This document shows, piece by piece, positions 50,484-57,808 of a DNA stretch of 64,000 nucleotides. The stretch spans positions 1-64,000 of the forward strand of contig DATLOM010000061.1 of the NCBI GenBank assembly GCA_035536185.1, given 5' to 3'. Numbering within the stretch: the stretch's first letter is position 1; the number at the start of each line of letters is the position of its first letter. The notes beneath the pieces were generated by a model. The model ran no database searches and was not told where the DNA came from. It was given only the letters and a program-made list of their open reading frames with translations. This DNA comes from GCA-2861595 sp035536185. GTDB lineage: Bacteria; Actinomycetota; Acidimicrobiia; Acidimicrobiales; GCA-2861595. The position numbers and the translations under genes are program-made.

Positions 50484-51608
50484 ATCCCAGAACGCCTGCG
50501 GGTCTCCCTCGATGTGAGCGCCGTGCCCCCCTCGCCGGCGGGCGCCGGGCGGTACGCCATAGACCTGGCCACCGCCCTCGCCCCTCGTGACGACGTGGAC
50601 GTCACCTTCGTCGCCCGCCGCGGCGACTCGGAGCGTTGGGTCGGGCTCGCGCCGCGGGGGGACATCCACGCCGTCGCGCCCGGGAGCCGGCCGGCGCGCC
50701 TCGCCTGGGAGCAGGCCCGCCTGCCTCGCCTGCTGCGCAAGCTGCCCGTCGAGGTGCACCACTCACCCCATTACACGATGCCGGAATCGGCCGGCATCCC
50801 CACCGTCGTCACCGTCCACGACCTCACGTTCTTCGACCATCCCGAGTGGCACGAGCGGTCGAAGGTGCCGGTCTTCCGCAGGGCCACGAGGGTGGCGTCC
50901 CGCCACGCCGCCGCGCTGATCTGCGTCAGCCAGGCGACAGCCGACCGCCTGGTGGCGCTCTGCCCCCCGCAGGGCAAGGTCCACGTGATCCCCCACGGTG
51001 TCGCCCTCGACCGGTTCTCACCTGTCCCCGCCGGCGACGAGGCCGTCCTCGGGCACCTGGGCGTGCGGCCGCCGTACGTGGCCTTCGTCGGGACCCTCGA
51101 GCCCCGAAAGGACCTCCCCACGCTCGTCCACGCCTTCGAGCGCGTGGCCTCCGCCCACCCGGACCTGTCGCTGGTGCTCGCCGGCTACGACGGCTGGGGC
51201 AACAAGAGCCTGGACCGGGCCATCGGCGAGTCCACCTGCGGGGACCGCATCGTGCGCACCGGGTACCTGCCGGATTCCGTCGTCCCCGCCCTCCTGCGGC
51301 AGGCCGCCGCCGTCGCCTACCCCTCCCTGGAGGAGGGTTTCGGCCTGCCCGCCCTCGAGGCCCTGGCCTGCGGGGCGCCTCTCGTGACCACGGCCGGATC
51401 GGTGATGGAGGAGGTCGTGGCCGGCGCCGCCCTGCTTGTGGAACCCGGCGACACCGACGCCCTCGCCGGCGTGATCGACATGCTCGTCCGCGGTGATGCC
51501 GGTTTCGAGGCCCGTCGCCAGCGGGGACTGGCGGTGGCGGCCCGCCATACCTGGGCGGCCAGCGCGGCGGCGCACATCGCCGTCTACCGCTCCGTCGCGG
51601 GCACGTAG
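50484..51608 (+). CDS. GT4 glycosyltransferase with non-canonical start
   Basis: About 374 residues, GT-B fold: LRVSLDVSAVPPSPAGAGRYAIDLA, VEVHHSPHYTMPE, TVHDLTFFDHPEWHE, VAFVGTLEPRKDLPTLVHAF and YPSLEEGFGLPALEALACG (EX7E). The first conventional start, GTG 50514, would delete beta strand 1 (RVSLD), which the fold needs. Between the in-frame TAG at 50472 and that GTG, the only start-like codons are ATC 50484, six bases from the -10 box, and CTG 50496. I place the start at ATC tentatively. Confidence 0.87.
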   Translation: MPERLRVSLDVSAVPPSPAGAGRYAIDLATALAPRDDVDVTFVARRGDSERWVGLAPRGDIHAVAPGSRPARLAWEQARLPRLLRKLPVEVHHSPHYTMPESAGIPTVVTVHDLTFFDHPEWHERSKVPVFRRATRVASRHAAALICVSQATADRLVALCPPQGKVHVIPHGVALDRFSPVPAGDEAVLGHLGVRPPYVAFVGTLEPRKDLPTLVHAFERVASAHPDLSLVLAGYDGWGNKSLDRAIGESTCGDRIVRTGYLPDSVVPALLRQAAAVAYPSLEEGFGLPALEALACGAPLVTTAGSVMEEVVAGAALLVEPGDTDALAGVIDMLVRGDAGFEARRQRGLAVAARHTWAASAAAHIAVYRSVAGT

Positions 51609-51610
51609 CG

Positions 51611-52498
51611 GTGAGGGCGTTCGTCACCGGCGGGACCGGGTTCGTCGGTACGTGGCTTCGGGCCCACCTGGAGGAGGAAGGCGACGAGGTCGTCGCCCCC
51701 CACACCGGCTTCGACGTCACCGAACCGGCGATGGTGCGGGAGGCGATGACCGCGGCGCGGCCGGACGCCGTCTACCAGGTGGCGGGCCTGGCTCACGTGG
51801 GGCAATCGTGGGAGGAGCCGGAGGAGTTCTTCCGTGTCAATGCCGAGGGCACGCTGCACGTCCTCCAGGCGGCCAGGCGGTGCGACCCGGTGCCCAGGGT
51901 CCTGCTGGTCAGCTCCGCCGAGGTCTATGGCAACGTGGCGCCGGCCCAGCTGCCCCTCCAGGAGGACGACCCGCTCCGACCGGTGTCGCCGTACGCGGCG
52001 AGCAAGGCGGCGGCGGAGCTCCTCGGCCTCCAGGCGTTCCTCGGCCACGGGGTCCCGGTCATCCGGGCCCGCCCGTTCAACCATGCCGGTCCCGGCCAGG
52101 CGGGGACGTTCGTCGTGCCGGCGCTGGCCGCACGGATCCTCGCCGCCCAGGACAGTGGCGCGGGTGTGCTGCGGGTGGGGAACCTGACGCCCAGGCGGGA
52201 CATCACCGACGTACGCGACGTGGTGCGGGCCTACCGGCTCCTGGTGGACCGGGGGGAGCCGGGGGAGGTGTACAACGTCTGTTCGGGACGCGACATCGCC
52301 ATCGAGGAGCTGGTGAAGCGCATGCTGGAGCTGGCCGGCGCCGACCTGGAGCTCGAGGCGGACCCGGAGCTGCTCCGGCCGGCCGACGTCCCCGTGCTGA
52401 GGGGCGATCCGCTCCGCCTGCGCACCGTGACGGGCTGGCAGCCCCAGGTCCCCCTCGACGACACCCTCCAGGCCGTCCTCGACTCGCTGCGAAGCTGA
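51611..52498 (+). CDS. rmd: GDP-4-dehydro-6-deoxy-D-mannose reductase-like SDR
   Basis: 295-residue extended SDR: AFVTGGTGFVGTWLRAHLEEEG, VYQVAGLAHVGQSWEEPEEFF, VSSAEVYG, SPYAASKAAAELL (YxxxK) and RARPFNHAGPGQAGTFVVPALA. This pattern is that of RMD, which makes GDP-D-rhamnose from the GMD product, but no gmd is seen, so the sugar is uncertain. It follows the GT4 stop by two bases. Confidence 0.85.
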   Translation: MRAFVTGGTGFVGTWLRAHLEEEGDEVVAPHTGFDVTEPAMVREAMTAARPDAVYQVAGLAHVGQSWEEPEEFFRVNAEGTLHVLQAARRCDPVPRVLLVSSAEVYGNVAPAQLPLQEDDPLRPVSPYAASKAAAELLGLQAFLGHGVPVIRARPFNHAGPGQAGTFVVPALAARILAAQDSGAGVLRVGNLTPRRDITDVRDVVRAYRLLVDRGEPGEVYNVCSGRDIAIEELVKRMLELAGADLELEADPELLRPADVPVLRGDPLRLRTVTGWQPQVPLDDTLQAVLDSLRS

Positions 52499-52513
52499 CG
52501 CCGCCGTTCGGGC

Positions 52514-52663
52514 CTAGCGGTTTTCCCCGCAGCGCTCGGCCATCAGCCGGCGCAGTTCCTTCTCCAGCTCACGGCGGCGCACCTGAGCCTGCTGTATCCC
52601 GAGCAGGGCGAAACCAAGGGCGATGTAGCCCGCATCTTTCACGTTGCTGAACAGATCTGCCAT
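52514..52663 (-). CDS. Small conserved-type protein with hydrophobic N-terminus
   Basis: 49 residues: MADLFSNVKDAGYIALGFALLGIQQAQVRRRELEKELRRLMAERC. A short hydrophobic stretch (about 13-24) is followed by a strongly charged helix, a pattern like small phasin- or coiled-coil-type proteins. A GGAGG lies 12 bases before the ATG, a little far. It is divergent from the large GT2 gene with 39 bases between starts. Function unknown. Confidence 0.6.
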   Translation of the reverse strand: MADLFSNVKDAGYIALGFALLGIQQAQVRRRELEKELRRLMAERCGENR

Positions 52664-52686
52664 GGGGCGCCTGTACCTCCTCCATG

Positions 52687-52692
52687 TAGCCT
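52687..52692 (+). promoter_or_regulatory. -10 box of the large GT2 gene
   Basis: TAGCCT ends ten bases before ATG 52703, the longest gap in this promoter class. Confidence 0.45.
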
Positions 52693-52702
52693 CGCACCTC
52701 TG

Positions 52703-55700
52703 ATGGTTTCTGCCCAGCAGGCCCCCCCGGTGGTGGCCGTAATGGTGACCTGCGACCCCGGACCATGGCTGGAGGAGGCCCTGAAAGCCCTGGCTGAGCA
52801 GGACTACCCGAACCTCTCGGTCCTGATCGTCGACGCCGCCAGCGCCCAGGACCCGACCCCGCGGGTGGCGGCCGTCCTGCCCGGTGCCTTCGTCAGGCGC
52901 CTGCCCGCCAACACCGGTTACGCGGCCGCCGCCAACGTGGCGCTGGAGGCCGTGGAGGGCTCGTGCCACCTGCTGTTCTGCCACGACGACGTGGCCCCGG
53001 AGCCCGACGCCGTCCGCCTGCTCGTGGAGGAGGCCTTCCGGTCCAACGCCGCCGTGGTCGCCCCCAAGCTGGTGGACTGGGAAGACCCGTCGCGGCTCCT
53101 GCAGGTCGGGATGGGGGCGGACAAGAGCGGGGCGCCGGCGCAGCTGGTCGACCGCGGCGAGCTCGATCAGGAGCAGCACGACGGGGTGAGGGATGTCTTC
53201 GTCGCCCCCGGTGGGTGCACGCTCGTGCGGGCCGACCTGTTCCGCAGCCTCGGAGGCTTCGACTCGGAGATGTTCCTCTACGGCGAGGACCTCGACCTCT
53301 CGTGGCGGGCCCAGGTCGCCGGGGCCCGGGTCATCGTCGCCCCGGCGGCGCGGGTCCGCCACCTCGAGGCCATGTCCAGCGGCCAGAGGGCGCCCGGCGG
53401 AGGCCCGCCGCCACCGAACCTGGCCTTCCTCCGCCGGCAGGTGCGCCCCTACCAGCTCCGCCACCGCCTGCGGGCCGTGCTCAAGTCCTACGGGTTCTGG
53501 CACCTGGTCCGGGTGCTTCCCCAGGTGCTGCTCCTGGCCGCCGTGGAGGTGCTGTTCGGCCTCCTCAGCGGCCACACCCGAACGGCCGGTGACACCGCCC
53601 GCGCCTGGACCTGGAACATGAAGCGCCTGGGTGAGCTGCGCCAGGCCCGCCGCGCCGTGCACAAGTACAGGGGCATGGGCGATGCCGAGGTCCGCCGGCT
53701 GCAGGCGCGGGGCAGTGCCCGCTTCAGCGGCTTCGTCCGGGGGCAGCTGGCGAGCGAGCGGGTCCGCCGCACGCGCGGCGTGCTGCGCACCCACATCGTC
53801 ATGCGCCCGGAGCCGAGCGGGCACAGCCGCCTGCCGCTGGCGGTGGCAGCAGCCGTGGCCTTTGTCCTCCTCGTCGGCAGCCGGCACCTGCTCACGGGGG
53901 GGCTGCCGGCCGTTCACGAGCTCAGTCCGTTCCCGGGGGGGACCTTCGCCTTCCTCCGCTCCTTTCTCACCGGCTGGCGCCAGACCGGGCTCGGCTCGGA
54001 CGCGCCGGCGCCCCTTGCTCTGGGCCTCCTCGGCATCGGCGGAGTGTTCGTGGCCGGCTCCGGGGGCCTGCTCCAGACCGTGCTGGTGCTGGGCTCGCTA
54101 CCGGTCGGTGCGGTGGGTGCGCTGCGCCTGGCCACACCCTTCGGATCGAGGCGGGCACGCACGGCGGCCATGCTGGTGTACCTCGCCATCCCGTTGCCCT
54201 ACAACGCCATCGCCCGGGGCCGCTGGGGGGCGCTGCTCGTGTACGCGGCCATCCCGTGGCTGCTGGCCCGGCTGCTGCGGGTCACGGCCATCGCACCGGT
54301 GGCGGACCGGGTTACCCGCGCCGGCGTCGACCGGCGAAGTCAGCACCGGGGGGACGGCGACCGGCGCTCACATCCGTCCGGCCCTGGGGATGCCGGGCCC
54401 CCCGGAGAACGCCTCGACGGGCAGTGGGCCCGCCGGCACCTCCTGCCCCTGGGGATGCTCCTCGCCCTCGTAGCCGCCTTCGTCCCGGCCGTGGTGGTGG
54501 TGCTCCTCGTCGTGGCGGTCGCTCTTCTGCTCGGGTCGTTGCTCGCCGGCGACGCCGGCCAGGCCACCAGGGCGGTGCTGGCCGCGGCCGGCGCCGTCGT
54601 CGTCGCCACCGTGCTGCTGTTCCCGTGGTCGCTCGACTTCCTGCTGCCGGACACGCGGCTGTCCTCGCTGATGGGCGTGGACCGGCCGGCGGCCACCGCC
54701 GCGGGGCTCGGGACGCTGCTCCGCTTCGAGACGGGCCCACTGGGGGCGGCTCCCCTGGGCTGGGCCTTCCTGGCCGCCGCCGCGCTGCCCTTGTTGCTGG
54801 GACGGAGCTGGAGGCTGGCTTGGGCCACGCGGATGTGGACGATCGCCCTGGTGTGCTGGGGACTGGCCTGGAGCGGTGGCCGTGGCTGGCTGCCCGTCGA
54901 ATTCCTCCCTCCCGACGTGCTCCTGGCGCCGGCGGCCCTCGCCATGGCCGTATCCGTGGCCCTCGGGATGGTCGCCTTCGAGCTGGACCTGCCCGGCTAC
55001 CGCTTCGGGTGGCGCCATCTGGCTTCCACCACGGCGCTCGTGGCCACCGTGGCCGGCACCCTTCCCGTCGCCGCCGCGGCCGTTGGCGGCCGGTGGAACG
55101 CACCGCGCGCCGACTTCTCCGGACTGCTGTCGTGGATGCCCGAACAACGGAGCAAGGGGGCCTTCCGCGTGCTCTGGATGGGCCACCCCGAGGCTCTGCC
55201 CCTGGGTTCGTGGCGGCTCTCCGAAGGAGTGGGTTACGCCACCTCGAAGGACGGCCCCCCCGACGCCACGCTGCTGTGGGCCGGTGGCTCGCCCGGCGCT
55301 GCCGAGCTGGTGGCCGACGCCGTCGGTCTGGCCCGCCGCAGCGGTACCACCAGCCTCGGCCACCTCCTGGCGCCTACGGCCATCCGCTATCTGGTCGTAC
55401 CTCTACGGGCGGCGCCGACTCCGGCCGACGCGCCCCTTCTCCTACCACCGCCGGACCTCCGGCTGGCCCTCGACGCCCAGGTCGACCTGAAGAAGATCGA
55501 CGGCGACAGCTCGCTGCTCGTCTACGAGAACGCCGCCTGGGCACCGGGCCGGGCCTCGCTCGACGCCCTGGGGGCGGAGGTCAGCACCCGGTTCGGGCTG
55601 GCCGATCTGCGCGATGTCGATCTGGCCGGATCACCGCCGGTCCTGCCCCGCCAGCGCTCCCTCACCCGCTTCTCCGGCCCCCTCACCGGCACCGACCACG

Positions 55701-55939
55701 TGCTGCTGTCCGAGGCGGCCAGCTCCAACTGGCAACTCAAGGTCGCCGGTCGCGCCGCGCCCCGGAGCAAGGCCTTCGGCTGGGCCAACGCCTTCAGCTC
55801 CCCGGCCAGCGGTGAAGCCACGCTGAGGTACCGCACCCCGTTGGTCCGTCACGTGGCCGTGCTCGCCGGCATGGCCGCCTGGTTCCTGGTCGGGCGGGAG
55901 ATCGTCCGGGCCCGTCGCCGGCGGCGGTGGGCCCCTTGA
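52703..55939 (+). CDS. GT2 glycosyltransferase fused to large membrane domain
   Basis: 1078 residues. GT2 domain (about 8-290): VVAVMVTCDPGPWLEEALKAL, LIVDAAS, NTGYAAAANVALE, FCHDDVAPEPDAV and GGFDSEMFLYGEDLDLSWRA. A first hydrophobic helix pair lies near 270-290, then about ten TM helices (about 370-800). A polar 40-residue insertion (about 532-575) splits the membrane region. A soluble C-terminal domain (about 800-1050) precedes a last TM and RARRRRRW tail. The TM plus C-terminal part resembles GT-C-like or arabinofuranosyltransferase-type envelope proteins. Likely acts at the membrane on lipid-linked glycan. Confidence 0.85.
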   Translation: MVSAQQAPPVVAVMVTCDPGPWLEEALKALAEQDYPNLSVLIVDAASAQDPTPRVAAVLPGAFVRRLPANTGYAAAANVALEAVEGSCHLLFCHDDVAPEPDAVRLLVEEAFRSNAAVVAPKLVDWEDPSRLLQVGMGADKSGAPAQLVDRGELDQEQHDGVRDVFVAPGGCTLVRADLFRSLGGFDSEMFLYGEDLDLSWRAQVAGARVIVAPAARVRHLEAMSSGQRAPGGGPPPPNLAFLRRQVRPYQLRHRLRAVLKSYGFWHLVRVLPQVLLLAAVEVLFGLLSGHTRTAGDTARAWTWNMKRLGELRQARRAVHKYRGMGDAEVRRLQARGSARFSGFVRGQLASERVRRTRGVLRTHIVMRPEPSGHSRLPLAVAAAVAFVLLVGSRHLLTGGLPAVHELSPFPGGTFAFLRSFLTGWRQTGLGSDAPAPLALGLLGIGGVFVAGSGGLLQTVLVLGSLPVGAVGALRLATPFGSRRARTAAMLVYLAIPLPYNAIARGRWGALLVYAAIPWLLARLLRVTAIAPVADRVTRAGVDRRSQHRGDGDRRSHPSGPGDAGPPGERLDGQWARRHLLPLGMLLALVAAFVPAVVVVLLVVAVALLLGSLLAGDAGQATRAVLAAAGAVVVATVLLFPWSLDFLLPDTRLSSLMGVDRPAATAAGLGTLLRFETGPLGAAPLGWAFLAAAALPLLLGRSWRLAWATRMWTIALVCWGLAWSGGRGWLPVEFLPPDVLLAPAALAMAVSVALGMVAFELDLPGYRFGWRHLASTTALVATVAGTLPVAAAAVGGRWNAPRADFSGLLSWMPEQRSKGAFRVLWMGHPEALPLGSWRLSEGVGYATSKDGPPDATLLWAGGSPGAAELVADAVGLARRSGTTSLGHLLAPTAIRYLVVPLRAAPTPADAPLLLPPPDLRLALDAQVDLKKIDGDSSLLVYENAAWAPGRASLDALGAEVSTRFGLADLRDVDLAGSPPVLPRQRSLTRFSGPLTGTDHVLLSEAASSNWQLKVAGRAAPRSKAFGWANAFSSPASGEATLRYRTPLVRHVAVLAGMAAWFLVGREIVRARRRRRWAP

Positions 55940-57384
55940 GACCGGCGCGACGCCCCGTCGTCATCCTCGTGATGGCGCTCCTGGTCGCCGGTGGGGTCGC
56001 CGACCGGGCCGAGCGGCCCAGCTCCCGCCTCGCCGCCGGCGCCGCCCAGCGAGCGCTCATGCCGTCGGGCGGGCTGAGCGACGCCCTCTCGGCGACCTGG
56101 TACTGCGCGGGAGCCACCGCCAACTCCGGTGGTCCGGCGGCGGCCACCCTCGTCCTCGCCAACCCCGGTGACCAGAAGGCGGGCGCCAGCGTTCGCACCG
56201 TGGTCGAGCAGGGGGAGCCGCCGCCCCGGGTGCCGGTGACGGTCGGCCCGCGTTCGGTCGCCACGGTGAAGCTGGCCCCGGTCGCGGGTGCGGCCCACGG
56301 AGCTGCCGTCGTGGACGTCGACTCCGGAGCGGTGGTGGTCGAGCTGGTGGTGGGCGGGAGCACGGCCACTTCGCGCGAGTACGCGGCCATGCCCTGCGCA
56401 TCGTCGGCCTCGCGCCGTTGGTACTTCGCCGGTGGTTCGACGGCCAAGGACGCCGTCCTCCAACTGTCACTCCTCAACCCCTTCCCGGAGGACGCCATCG
56501 CCGACCTGTCGTTCGCCACCGACACGGGTCACGCCGTTCCGGCCGACTTCCAGGGGATCGTGGTCCCGGCTCGAGGCCTGGCCGTGGTCGACATCGGCAG
56601 CCACGTGCGCCGGCGGGAGGCGCTGGCCACCGAGGTCGCCGTACGCAGCGGGCGGGTCGTCGCCGCCCAGACCCTTTCCCGCACGGCGGCCGGCCGAGCG
56701 GGCATTTCGGCTGGCCTCGGCGCGCCCTCGCTCGGTGGCGAGTGGTACTTCCCCGACGGCGTGGCGGGCGCCGGCGTGACCGAGCGTTACGCCATCGCCA
56801 ACCCGGCGGACCGGGAGGCAAAGGTGCTGATGGAGGTGACTCTGGCCGAGGGAGCGGCCGAGCCCCTGGAGCGGACGGTCCCGCCCGAGGGCCGGCTCGA
56901 GGTGGTGATGAACCCGGACGTCGGCATTCCCGTCGGCGTGGCCCATGCCGTGGTGATCCGTTCCCTCAACGGCGTGCCCGTGGTGGCCAGCCGGGAGCTC
57001 GAGGCCGCGGCGCCGGCGCCGCGGCTCGGCCGGGACGACGTGCTCGGCGCCCGTCGCCTGGCTCGCTCCTGGGTGTTCGCGGCGGGAGGCGTGGACGGGT
57101 CGATCGACGAGTGGATCGTCGTCCACAACCCCGGCAGCCGCCCGGCGTCCGTGTCCATAGCCGGTGTCGCCGAGGGGCAGCTCCTCGCCATCGAGGGGCT
57201 TCAGGACGTGAAGGTGGGCCCGGGTCGCCGTGAGGCGTTCCGGCTCGGCGACCATGTGAAGCGGATGCCCCTGCCCGTCGTCGTCACGTCCTCGGTACCG
57301 ATCGTCACCGAGAGGGCGCTCTACAGCGTCGGCGCCCCAGGGTTCTCCGCGACCATGGGGATACCCGTGGGCGACAGCGGCTGA
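55936..57384 (+). CDS. DUF5719-like exported protein
   Basis: 482 residues. N-terminal signal or anchor (RPARRPVVILVMALLVAGGVAD), then repeated beta-rich modules with the recurrent motif WYFAGG/WYFPDG/WVFAAGG followed by NP..... (for example SRRWYFAGGSTAKDAVLQLSLLNP and GGEWYFPDGVAG). These are characteristic of DUF5719 proteins encoded beside large actinobacterial envelope glycosyltransferases. TTG start overlaps the GT2 stop (TTGA); GTG 55927 is an alternative. Probably works with the upstream membrane glycosyltransferase; function not established. Confidence 0.75.
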   Translation: MRPARRPVVILVMALLVAGGVADRAERPSSRLAAGAAQRALMPSGGLSDALSATWYCAGATANSGGPAAATLVLANPGDQKAGASVRTVVEQGEPPPRVPVTVGPRSVATVKLAPVAGAAHGAAVVDVDSGAVVVELVVGGSTATSREYAAMPCASSASRRWYFAGGSTAKDAVLQLSLLNPFPEDAIADLSFATDTGHAVPADFQGIVVPARGLAVVDIGSHVRRREALATEVAVRSGRVVAAQTLSRTAAGRAGISAGLGAPSLGGEWYFPDGVAGAGVTERYAIANPADREAKVLMEVTLAEGAAEPLERTVPPEGRLEVVMNPDVGIPVGVAHAVVIRSLNGVPVVASRELEAAAPAPRLGRDDVLGARRLARSWVFAAGGVDGSIDEWIVVHNPGSRPASVSIAGVAEGQLLAIEGLQDVKVGPGRREAFRLGDHVKRMPLPVVVTSSVPIVTERALYSVGAPGFSATMGIPVGDSG

Positions 57385-57385
57385 C

Positions 57386-57808
57386 GTGGAGCGACTTCTC
57401 CTCGCTGCGCTGCTCGTCGCCGTGGCCGCCGGCGTCGCTTTCGTGCTCCGGCGCCGGGCGGCGACAGCTCCGCCGACCCAGGCCAAGTGGACCGTACCGA
57501 CCCAGCTCGACCGCGACGACTTCACCGGTGGCGACCATGAGTGGCTGGTCGTGGTCTTCACCTCCGCCACCTGCGACTCCTGCATGGAGGCGGTGGCCAA
57601 GGGGCGGGTCCTCGCCAGCCCCCAGGTGGGGTTCCAGGAGGTGGCCTACCAGGATCGCAAGGACCTGCACACCCGGTACGGCGTAGAGGCCGTCCCCACC
57701 ATCGTGATGGCCGACGCCGAGGGCGTGGTGCAGGCCTCCTTCGTAGGGGTGCCGAGCGCCACCGACCTCTGGGCGGCCCTGGCCGAGGCCCGCTCGACTG
57801 CGTCCTAG
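57386..57808 (+). CDS. Membrane-anchored thioredoxin-like protein
   Basis: 140 residues. N-terminal TM (about 3-22), then a thioredoxin fold with VVVFTSATCDSCMEAV (CDSC active site, both cysteines present) and the cis-proline region EAVPTIVMADAEG. Probably an extracytoplasmic or membrane-proximal thiol oxidoreductase. GTG start one base after the DUF5719 stop, so cotranscribed with it. The stop overlaps the convergent ftsH stop by four bases. Confidence 0.85.
   Translation: MERLLLAALLVAVAAGVAFVLRRRAATAPPTQAKWTVPTQLDRDDFTGGDHEWLVVVFTSATCDSCMEAVAKGRVLASPQVGFQEVAYQDRKDLHTRYGVEAVPTIVMADAEGVVQASFVGVPSATDLWAALAEARSTAS

Noticed and set aside
54296..54430. Polar insertion in the GT2-membrane fusion as a palindromic element
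   Set aside because: It contains a short direct repeat (CGACCGGCG) but no TTGGTGACC core or inverted arms.
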